NCBI GenBank assembly: GCA_029721435.1
Contig: CM056580.1
Coordinates: 74,177,367-74,241,366 of the forward strand
Direction: 5' to 3'
DNA from: Gymnothorax reevesii
Lineage: Eukaryota > Chordata > Actinopteri > Anguilliformes > Muraenidae
DNA: 64,000 nt
Part shown: positions 50,719 through 64,000 of the stretch, piece by piece
Position numbering within the stretch: the first letter of the stretch is position 1
How the letters are laid out: each line of letters opens with the position of its first letter
Program-made: the position numbers and the translations under genes
The notes under the pieces: model-generated
The model's database searches: none
Seen by the model: the letters and a program-made list of their open reading frames with translations, nothing else
Told to the model about the DNA's origin: nothing

Positions 50719-53700
50719 TATGTTTCAGAGCAGCAACATGATCAAAGTGAGCACAGCACAGGACCGAAGACTCGCTGGGAGACCTACTGACTTCTCCTGA
50801 CTTTTTTGACCCACTGATCACGCAAAATGGAGTCCTTTGGACTAAAACCCTTTCCCCTTGTTTTCAAACAAAATCCAGCAACACAGCAAGAAGGCAACTT
50901 CAAAGAAATACTTGACACGAGTACTCCACAAATGTATTCCTCGGCAAAAACAGCTTATCGACAACTCATGACCAGTTCTTGCACTTACGTCATTTCCGCC
51001 TTCTTGCTCACTGGCATGAGCCTTGGAGGCTGCTCATTTTTTTTCCGTGGTAGTAAATTTAAATGTGTCAAATAAGCGAAAAATGGGTCAGATCTCGTCC
51101 GATTATGTTCGTGGATTAAAAACTTCTCTATTTCTCGTACATAATCAGAAATTGTTATAAATATATGGCATAAACACTTTAAACCACTCGGGTCTTCATC
51201 CAGCATGTTCTAAAATCACAATTTTCTAGCCCTCGTATCATGCTGACATTGCTCCGTTGTTTTTTGTCATATGTATTTGCCGTTCTCAATGCACTTTTCA
51301 GATTAATTTTAGTGGTACTGATTGCCTGTGAGTGTGCTTGGGCCGACTTGATGCATCTTAACTGGGTACATCTAGTGTTATAGATCTGTTCTTGTAAAAG
51401 CCTCCTCCTGTCCTCACCTGACACTTCCTGTACTGGATGACAGCATTAATTATGTACCTCACTAACTGCACCAGCACAGGCTGACTTTTCAAAGTAGTGG
51501 TAAAAAAGTACTGTGGAATCAAATTAATTTTGCTCAGTGCCAGAGAGCTCATTGATTTTTATGTGTGCGCTTAGTCCCCTGGAACACAGATCATTATCAC
51601 AGCATTTTTTTTTTTTTTTGGTTCTTGCTGGAGCAGAATATATGAATATATATTAAGCCGGAATGATATCGACTACAATTTTCAACCGCATAAGACAGCG
51701 TTGCACAAGAGGTGGGAAACGGTTGAAATCCCTGGTACATTAATCCAAGATCTGCTTTTACTGTTGTCTTGGATGTGTTCCTGTAGAGAAGAGCTAGTCT
51801 AAGGCTTTGGTGTGAGTGTCTCTTTAACAGAGAACATGTTGAAATCTGTATGGAGCAGCTGCATCACCTACTGTATCCCTGTTACCGACTGCTACGGATC
51901 AGAAAGCCCCACGGGACTCCTCCAAATTGGCATGAAATTATATCTCCCTCTTACTGAGATAGCAGAAGCGCTGCCTCTCATGTTCAGATTTTTTTCCCCT
52001 TTTTCTTTTTTTCTCCGGAGGCTCTAAACTGAAAGACTCACTTTGCAGTTTCAGCTCATTTGCACTTCAACTTGGAGAAAGTTCAGTTCCCATGGGGATG
52101 GGCTCTGGTTTTCCCGCTGTCTATGTAATGTGTCCTGACAATTTTGTCACATGGAGCCTGTATAAAGGATTTAACCCTAATTTAGTTCATGTAGACGTAT
52201 ATATGATAGAATTCAGTCATTGTGATTTGATGCTATGCTGCATAGTCACAACTACGAATCATTTGTACTTATAATTGTCAAAAATGAAAGTTAATCTCTG
52301 CATAAATGAAAAGCACATGCTGGTCAGAGAACCATATTCATAGTCACTGCCATTTTAAAAGGTGTAATTGCTTTCTCGGTGCGTTATATCAGGCGTACAG
52401 TGGTGAAGAACAAAAACAAAGCTGTGGACTGTGGTTCGAGGATTGCATGCAAGTCTGAGTGAAATAAGACCAGGAAAAATGATGATGATCCCAAATTCCA
52501 GATGTGGTCATAATTTATTCTTTTAATCAGCTGAACAAAAGACACAGTTTATGTACTCGTATATTTCATCATTTCAAATACACAGCTGCAAATGAATGGC
52601 ACAAGGAAGAAATCATATATATTTTTATATTAAAGTGCAAATGAATCACAAGGTTCAATCATGCTTAACATGTACTTCAACAACATAAAAGAATCTTAAG
52701 GACTGATTGACAAGTTGATTTGATTTTGATGTCAATCAAACATACAAATGGTTTTGACTAAAATCATGTAGTATGAACCAGAAAGAAGTATATTATCCCT
52801 CAGAATGTAAAAACTACTGGATATAAGAAAAATTATATGAATTCAAGTCTTGGTAGGAAAGAAAAGAGTACCATAGATTTCCACAACACTCAGAGCCCAA
52901 TCCTTAATATGACTTTGGAATATGAAGCTGAAAAGAGATAAATTGGTTCCAAGCCCATGGAGTAACCTGGCTTTTTTACACTGATTCTCCAGGGTATGAC
53001 TGAGTTGTAATGGTACTACAACAGTGCCCAAATCTTTGCCACACTAGGCATCCACATTGCCATGAAATTCCTGGACTTCCAAGGAAACCAATCGATTTTC
53101 AACCTTCACATTTTAACTAGGTTGGGCTGATTTGTTTTGAAAGGCAACTTTTTAAGTGTCTCACTGGTATCTGTTATTAGTCGCTGTAAGTGCTTCAGTA
53201 AGTCACACTGACTCGCAGAATCAATTCGAATTCAGCTCACAACAGTTTTGTATTCCTGACAAAGCCAAGAAGCCACTTGTCATTAGCCATCTAGGTTTGG
53301 GCACCCTCTCTGTCATACAGACATTTGATTTAAGATACATTCTCAGAAGTTTAGTAAGGTTACCAGATCTTTGATTCTTATGCAGAAAGTCAATGGGTTT
53401 GGTGAGACCCACCTTAACACCAAAGAGAGTATTGAGAATTTCACCAGCAGGTGGAAGTGGGTGTTATGCAAGATACTTCAGGGAATCAGGATAATTATAG
53501 CCATTGAATATATGCCCTTTAGGTTGCTTTTTGTCACAGATGCCATTGGCTTTTGCATAAAAATACAATGAGCTGAGCAATGAAATGGAGAAATTGCCTG
53601 CACTGTGCAGCTGAATGTCAAAGCAGGGTCTGACAGAATCACACAGTGGAGTGAACATGTTGGTTTAGCAGCAAATGCAGGATTCAGGTATTTTCTAGGC

Positions 53701-54789
53701 ATTTCACGGCATTTCAGAAACACCCATCCACCTAAACCATAGACAATAAAATGTTCAGTGTTAAATAAACTCTAAATGAGTGCACACTGGCCCTCACGGA
53801 CTCATATGTACTTTGTCAGAGTTGATTTAACACTGGATAACTATGTAGGCGCCCCAACCTATTAACATGTGCTGATATCCAATGAGAACATAAAACAGGT
53901 TTCCTCTGTTTCTCTTCTGAAGGTGGTTGAGATTAACAAGTGCTTAAAGTTTAAATGCCCTTATAGTGGTCATATGAGATGCAAAGTGCATTTTCAGTTG
54001 AAGCATATTTTACTTGAATAAACTTTGTGCTACCTAGTTATTTTCTATATTTCTGCTTTTATATATATTTCTCTAATAATGCTATCATTTCTTGGCTATT
54101 TGGAGCAAGGACTTTACCTGATTAAGACAGGAGAACACATACAGCCATAAAAACCATTATGCCCTCACACAGAAAAGGAAAGTAACTTTGGAACCGAAGG
54201 AACAGATTGCATTGTCCGTGTTCTTCACTGTAAATATGGGGACAAAAAAAACTTGTGTATAAATATGACATCAGTTGGTACTGACCTGATACAGAGCCAA
54301 AAGTACTTAAGGATTTATCCGTAGAGCCTCATTTTCAAAAATTATTGCATAGTGTTGCGTGTTATGTACACTTCGCACACCATTTGGTATTATAGAACAC
54401 AAAACTTTAAAGCCAAGCTTGCCTTTTATGAACCTAGTTGTATGAACAGTTGCCAAAGTCAAGCAAAACAAAGTAAATGTTTACTGCTAAATAACAAGTT
54501 ATTTTTGTCATGATTATATCAACCTTGGCTTGATCCACTAGAAACGATAACCCCTAAATTCACCAAGGCAAATATTTATGATTAAGCAGGCTCTTCACAA
54601 ACGGCGTATATTGCATAGTGTATACAATGAGTCCATCAAACACTTTCCCAATCACTTTTCCAAGAAAAATAGTCTGAGTCACTTGTACAGTACGATGGGT
54701 AAGTCACATTATTATTTTATCTGTATGCACGAAGCTGTGCTGGAAAATGTTCATCAAGTCCGCAACAAACACAATCGGGATTTCTCATG
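50719..54789. other. Intergenic; nothing firmly recognised
   Basis: No gene. Small frames at 51179-51552 and 53464-53723 show no domain. 51810-52180 is compositionally mixed and could be conserved non-coding, without motif evidence. Confidence 0.35.
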
Positions 54790-56222
54790 TAACATGACCC
54801 AAAAAAGTTGAGATGGTATGTTAAATTCAAATTAAAACTGATTTTTATGATCTATCTTTGACCTGTATTACATTGAAAGCAGTATTACAACACATTATTT
54901 CATGTTTCACTGCATGAATTTTAATGATTTTTCAAAATAAACCCATTTCAATTTTGATTCTTGCAACACATTTAAAAAAAGTAGGGACAGGAAAGTATTT
55001 ACCACTTCGTAATGTTGCCATTCCATTTCAAAACACTTAAAGAATGTTTTTGGACTTTAGACAGTAATTGATCAAGAGTTTTGATGTGATTCTGTCTTAT
55101 TCTTTCTGCAAATAAGTCTGAAGGAGTGCAACAGTACAGAGTCTTTGTTGCATTTTGTATTTTAATATTTCAAAATGGGCCACAAGTTCTCTACCGGACA
55201 CAAGTCGGGACTGCTGTCAGGCTAGTCCAGCACCACATCTTTGTCACGAGTGCAGAATGCAGTTTTTTGCGTTGTTTTCCTAAAATATGCCTGGATTTCC
55301 CTGTAAAGGATGTCATCTTGAAGGCAGTACAAAATTTCAGCTTCCTTTTCAGTGATGGCAGTGTTGTCACAAAAGAGCAGGTTACCCTTGCCAAGGGCAT
55401 TGACACAACCCTTTGCCATGAGAGACCATGGCTTTTGTACTTATTGATGATAACAGTCTGGATGGTCCTTTTCCTCTTTGGTACAGCACACCTGGCATCG
55501 GCATCCATTTCTCCCTGAAATCTCCAAACCAGAGACATTGCTGGCACTTCTGAACACTGATAACATAAGGCTTTCTTTTTGCGCAGTAAAGTTAAACTGC
55601 CATTTATGGATGTAACAACATTACAACATTAGTTATCGATATTTATAAATTAATGATGGTTATTGATCCAGTGCCGTCTGAGTGATTGGAGATCAACAGG
55701 TATTCTGCTTCGGCTTGTGTCCTTGCCTTTTACCCAAAGACATTCCTCCAGATTCCTTGAACAAATAAATAATTTTATGCACCATGGAAGGTGAAATTAT
55801 ACAAATCCCATCCTGTCTTTCCTTGAGAAACACCTTTCAATGATTTTCTCACACATTTGAGAGCAAACCGGCAATCCTTGGCTAATCTTTTTTCCTAAAG
55901 GGCTAGGCCTTTCCTTATTTGTACCAAATCATGATTACAATCACCCGCTGGCATCCGCTGTTTCAAATCGCATCACATTTTTCCTATTTTTGAATCCTAA
56001 ACTGCACCCGTCCCAACTTTTTCTGGAATGAGTTGCAGGCTTGAATGGCAGAAATGGGTGTATATTTCCAAACATAATGCAGTTGACTAGACAAAACATT
56101 AAATATCTTGCCTTCATATGGTCTACAATGAAATAGAAGTCAATGTTAACTTAGGAATTACTGCTTTCTGTTTATGTGCATTTTCCATACTGTCTCAACT
56201 TTTTCCCAGTTGGGGTTGTATA
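54790..56222 (-). mobile_element. Nearly full-length but degenerate Tc1/mariner-type transposon
   Basis: The right end CCCAGTTGGGGTTGTA and its inner TTAAATATCTTGCCTTC, and the left-end relic AAAAAAGTTGAGATGG, match the long terminal repeats of the family whose solo end is at 41988. Interior blocks (GACTGCTGTCAGGCTAGTCC, TGGATGGTCCTTTTCCTCTT) follow the family's transposase gene, read from the minus strand. The frame is broken throughout, so the 118- and 130-codon frames here are relics. Confidence 0.75.
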
Positions 56223-57593
56223 CCTCCACACATTTTAGTCCTCTAGACCCACACACACAGATTGCAACCCCTGATGAGCTGTTTTAGACATGGTCCCATA
56301 TAACACTAGCTAAGAAGATCACCTGACTAGAATAGCCGATGTGTTCCCCCATGACCAGCATAGAGTCATAACATGAAACCTATTCAGTCATCTCAGAAGA
56401 CATCACGGAGAATGGCAATGCTTTAAGATTTGACACCAGCCATACTTTATAACCTAAAAATTGCATACAAAACTAATAACCACAGCAACTTAATAAAATA
56501 AAAAATTAAATAATATAGTAGGAAAATAAATATTAATAATATTCCACTAGGCTTTTAAATAGTATTGTTACACTGCTTGTGATCAATACCGCAAGTCAGT
56601 GTATTCAAGCCACCTCTTTGTCATATTTCTTAGGGAGCTTGGTGTGCATCCTTCCAAAGAGGTGACCTCGATCTGTTTTGGGAAATGCTTTGCTCATTAG
56701 TAAACCTACAGCTACACATTGCACATACAAGTGAATATAGATTCCTCTTTTGGCAGAATTTGACAATGCATTATATAGTCCACCCTGTTTTTTGCATGGT
56801 ATGCTAAGAGAGAGCATTTGCCTAGGATATGATACTTTTATATAATTATCTATTCTCTGGCATTTTATTGAGAACACCAAGAATCACTTTATTTCATACC
56901 AGTGGGGAGAGTCTTCAAAATTTGGTGTTTCTGTAGTTCAGCTTATTAAACCCCCACCTCCCTCACCACTCCAAATTTTTTAACAGTCCCACCTGCAGCA
57001 TTAAACTGTATGGGCAATAATCCAAGGCATTTCATATAGCTGTTACACGTGGAGGCAAATGGAACCTGCATAATCTGAGACAAATGACTGAAGTCATCAG
57101 GTACTTAAGAGAATGCTCATAAATAAATATTACACTCATTGTATTACAGCACAGGTCATCTGTCTTACATCACCCATTCATCCACTTAAGTTTTTTTTTT
57201 ACTTTGCTGTAATGAAAATACATAGAAAATATTCAGTATATTATATCAGTAAAGTGATCCATTTCAGTTATGATACCTTCAAGTAAAAACAGCTTTGGGT
57301 CTGATTGGCATCTTTCCCTTATTTGAATTTAAACATAGCTCGCCCAGTTCCACATATGAATACATTAGTTAAACACCAAGTGAACTGCCCTACTGAGTGT
57401 GCGAGTTCACTGGATATATACAAATAAGGAGGCTGTCAAATATACCGAACATACAAGCTGTTTTTACTTCAGGGCACATATTCTCTCCCCCTTGTGTTGT
57501 AGGGGAACTGCCCTCACACACTCAAGGGAGGGTTTAAGTTTAGTTTAGTTTGCTTATTTTGCAGGACTTACAGTGGACATAGTTTTGTGGTAA
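56223..57593. other. stc1 3' flank and probable 3' UTR
   Basis: From 57593 down to about 56850 is the likely 3' UTR. It includes TTTAGTTTAGTTTGC near the stop codon and an A/T-rich distal part. No other gene is seen. Confidence 0.4.
56864..56893 (-). other. Candidate poly(A) signals of stc1
   Basis: Two AATAAA hexamers on the minus strand (56893-56888 and 56869-56864) lie about 700-730 nt after the stc1 stop. They would end a 3' UTR of about 0.7 kb. Stanniocalcin mRNAs often have long 3' UTRs, so later sites remain possible. Confidence 0.3.
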
Positions 57594-61393
<3,800 letters not shown>

Positions 61394-61399
61394 CAAACT

Positions 61400-61858
61400 G
61401 TAATGGCTGATAAAATTGAGAAGCCAAGTGCAGCGGCCTGAGGGAGAACGAGCAGTGCGGATACGATACAAACTCAGAGAATTATACAGACTGCCAGAAA
61501 GTACTCGCGCTTCCAAAGGACGTATAATAGTCTGAAAAAACAGAAGCAACGCGAGAGAGAACAAAAGTAGAAAAGGGAAAATTCCTAAAGTGGAAGGAAC
61601 TCTAATAATAACTGGAAGATATAAAGTCACACAAATCCTGACTAGAGATATCTTCAACTATAGTGCTTAGCTACAAACAGACACTCTAGCAAAGGAGGTG
61701 CGGCGGACCTCCGGCTTATATAGAGTCCAGGGAAGCCCCGCCCCAGTTCAATCAGCCAGCTGGGAAAAGAATTTCATTGAAAAGGAATTTGATCTCATCC
61801 CGGGACAAGAGCCACAAAGAAAAGTCCAAAACGCATGCACGTCTCACAAACCATGACA
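61400..61858 (-). repeat. LTR-like segment with TATA promoter
   Basis: The segment begins TGTAATGG and ends CCATGACA, short inverted termini of the TG...CA kind found in LTRs. On the minus strand GGGGCGGGGC is followed within about 20 bp by CTATATAAGCC (near 61720), a strong promoter layout. No target duplication or internal retroelement is present, so a solo LTR is the simplest reading. A genuine stc1 promoter is the alternative, but no signal-peptide ATG follows. Confidence 0.4.
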
Positions 61859-61887
61859 TCATTAGAGTAAATACAGAGGGTCTATTA

Positions 61888-63830
61888 CAGGGGTGAACAA
61901 TCCTGGTCCTGCAGGACTGGTGTGTATGCGGGTTTTTATTTCTATCAATTACCCTGACTAATTGAGCTAATTGGTTGCAAGCGCAAATGGGTCATTCCAT
62001 GTCAAATCAACCAAATTTTAGGGACTCCCCCCCCACCCCCCCACCCCCAAAAAAAAAACATCTTATTATATTCCCCTCAGCAGAAGATTTATATATCTGG
62101 TGTGAAATTGTTAAATAATGAAACTCAATTATTGGCCGTTCCCGAGATTTAGCTTCTTTTAGGGGGGGGGTTCAGTTTTAAGAAAATGGCCATAATTTTG
62201 GAGTAAGTTAGAGGGCCAGAGATATGCATTTGCAGACCACACAGACCCATAAATTTCATTTTGTCATCAGTATAGTTGCTGAACTCTTGGCTTAAGCTTC
62301 TTTTCTTTACTCACTGTGTTTAGTTTACCTGTACTGTGGCCTGGAAAAATCAGAAAACACCAATCATACAATTTTTTTCCAAATATAATGCATTTATTAT
62401 TCTGTAAATAATTAAGATAGAGCCCTGAGCCTTGGTATGCAAACTGTTGGTCAACTCTCTGAAGACCACAAAAAATATCAGTCACAATGGTTGTATTGAA
62501 TGTTTTAATAACCTTGGAACTTCAGACTGAAAAGTGTGTATTTTGCATCATTATAGTGGGTATATATCTCAAAAGGGACACAAGTGATCAATGTCGAATT
62601 TTCAGTGCTTGAAGGCATGGGTCTTGGGTCTCACATATTAAAAAACTGGAGATGTAAGTCTCTTCCTTTACACTGTACAGCCAATGATATTAGGTGATTA
62701 TCACTAGCTGATGGAAAGTATTGTTGCATTCCACCGCCAGGTGGCAGCAAAACCCAAAAGCACGGCCCATTGGAAAGACTTGAAATCTCTGCCAGCATAG
62801 CTTGATTTGAACTATCTTTCTCAGCTGTAGTTTGGCCTAGATATGCCCAAATTTAAGCTATTGTTCCTCTTGTGCTATTCTAACATTCGGCAAAGTTTGC
62901 TTAAAATCTACCAGGCTGTTATTGAGATATCCTGCTAACGGACAGATTGGCAGACAGAAAGACAAACAAACAAACCAACTAAAGCCAGCGAAAACATACA
63001 CCTCCTTAGTGGAGGTGAACAAGTGTATGTGTCACATTTATCTATTCACTTACACCATGGCTAAGGTACCCCAAGAATTAAGTTACACACCCAATATGAC
63101 TGGCATTCTGTACAGTTTAAAGGAACAGTTTTACATCTCCAGTTTTTTAATATGTTAGAACCAAGACTCATGCCTTCAAACACTAAAAGTATGACATTGA
63201 TCACTTGCGTCCCTTTTGAGATATTTACCCACTATAATGACCCAAAATATGCACTTTTCACTCTAAAGACAACTTCCAAGGTCATTACAACATTTAATAC
63301 AACCATCGTGACTTTGATATTTTTTGTGGTCTTCAGAAAGTTGACCTACAGTTTGCATACCAAGTCTCGGGGCTCTATTTTAAATAGTTACAGAATAATG
63401 AATGCATTAATTTTGAAAAAAATTGTGTGATTGGTGTTTTTCTGCTTTCTTGCTCAGTAAAGAAAAGTAGCTTAAGCCAAGAGTTCAGCAATTTTCTGAT
63501 TTCATTTTATTTGACCTCAGTACTGCCAATGCATATCTCTTGAAATATGCAAAGTTTTATCAAAATCAAAATTTTGATGTGGGGGGTCTCTGGCTGAGTT
63601 GACACGGAATGACCCAAATATAGATTTTTGCAAAGATTCGATCAAAGAAAAATATATTATGTAGAGAGACAAGAATAGTCTTTGGTCATTCATGATAACT
63701 TAAAAAACTGCACCTGAAATGTCAGATTTCATTAATAGTTTGGCTAATTTAGATAATGAACTAATTAAAGGCCAGAAGTTGGTGCAAAAACCAGGGTCAT
63801 ATACAGCCCTCATTGCCCACTCTGGTCTAT
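61888..63830. mobile_element. Outer foldback repeat split by a larger insertion
   Basis: Left flank AACAATCCTGGTCCTGCAGG...CTAATTGAGCTAATTGG and right flank GGCTAATTTAGATAATGAAC...AAAACCAGGGTCATATACAG...CCCACTCTGG are imperfect inverted repeats. They form the two halves of a short repeat interrupted by the element at 61988-63616. Confidence 0.5.
61988..63616. mobile_element. Long foldback element with 0.5-0.7 kb inverted arms
   Basis: The ends TGGGTCATTCCATGTCAAAT and, inverted at the right, TGGGTCATTCCGTGTCAACT match. The arms 61988-62683 and 63100-63616 pair along most of their length (GCTGAACTCTTGGCTTAAGC / GCTTAAGCCAAGAGTTCAGC; TAAAAAACTGGAGATGTAA / TTACATCTCCAGTTTTTTA). The left arm has about 170 extra bp. 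The 420-bp loop carries a retroposon-like tail (TTATTGAGATATCCTGCTAA, (ACAA)n, ACCTCCTTAGTGGAGGT). The small frames within it are not genes. Confidence 0.8.
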
Positions 63831-64000
63831 CACAACATGTAAACCATTAGTAGGATCCAGACTTCATGCAGACATTGACCACAATAGACTTGCTACCGAC
63901 TATTTGATTAATACAACTTCATTAATGGCTGTTTTCGTCTTATTAATTTTGATCCCCTCAAATTTAGAGGTGGGAAGGAGCGGGGTTCATGGAAAATCCG
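63831..64000. other. Window end, nothing recognised
   Basis: Short AT-rich sequence without a coding or repeat signal. stc1 exon 1 could lie beyond this edge. Confidence 0.4.

Noticed and set aside
55126..55547. 118-130-codon frames on both strands
   Set aside because: They sit within the degenerate Tc1/mariner-type element and represent broken transposase DNA.

Overview
The window looks like nuclear DNA of a ray-finned fish, most likely a teleost. The basis is intron-containing vertebrate genes with fish-type protein sequences, many Tc1-like and MITE remnants of families common in fish, abundant CA/TG, TA and trinucleotide microsatellites, and a generally AT-rich background. The species cannot be named from this sequence.

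Three protein-coding genes are supported, all on the minus strand. At 11.3-12.2 kb is a complete two-exon NK3 homeobox gene (nkx3.1, 226 aa). At 23.4-25.0 kb is a complete two-exon cardiac-type NK2 homeobox gene (nkx2.7, the fish counterpart of NKX2-6; 301 aa). At 57.6-59.1 kb are the last three coding exons of stanniocalcin-1 (stc1). Its first coding exon (signal peptide) was not found and may lie upstream or beyond the window edge. The order and shared orientation match human 8p21 (NKX3-1, NKX2-6, STC1), so this is a conserved syntenic block. nkx2.7 and nkx3.1 encode developmental transcription factors with TN motifs and Tyr54 homeodomains. stc1 encodes a secreted hormone that limits calcium uptake in fish; its linkage to the NK genes is ancient, not an operon-like functional unit.

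Everything else is intergenic. 0-3 kb: a patchwork with a degenerate internal duplication, a hairpin insertion and transposon-end-like sequences. 3-11 kb: sparse sequence with one broken Tc1-like element. 12.4-23 kb: the nkx3.1/nkx2.7 spacer, with GC-richer blocks that carry GATA and NKE motifs. 25-57 kb: a roughly 33 kb gene desert between nkx2.7 and stc1. It holds a candidate enhancer block, a nearly perfect 131-bp palindrome, at least four Tc1/mariner relics, several MITEs with readable target-site duplications, and long microsatellites. 59-64 kb: stc1 intron/upstream DNA with an LTR-like promoter-bearing repeat and a 1.6-kb foldback element nested in another repeat.

No operon, CRISPR, phage or novel enzymatic system is visible. 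The most unusual items are structural: the palindrome at 28.7 kb, the giant nested foldback at 62-63.8 kb, and the hairpin insertion that distinguishes the two copies of the 0.8-2.2 kb duplication.
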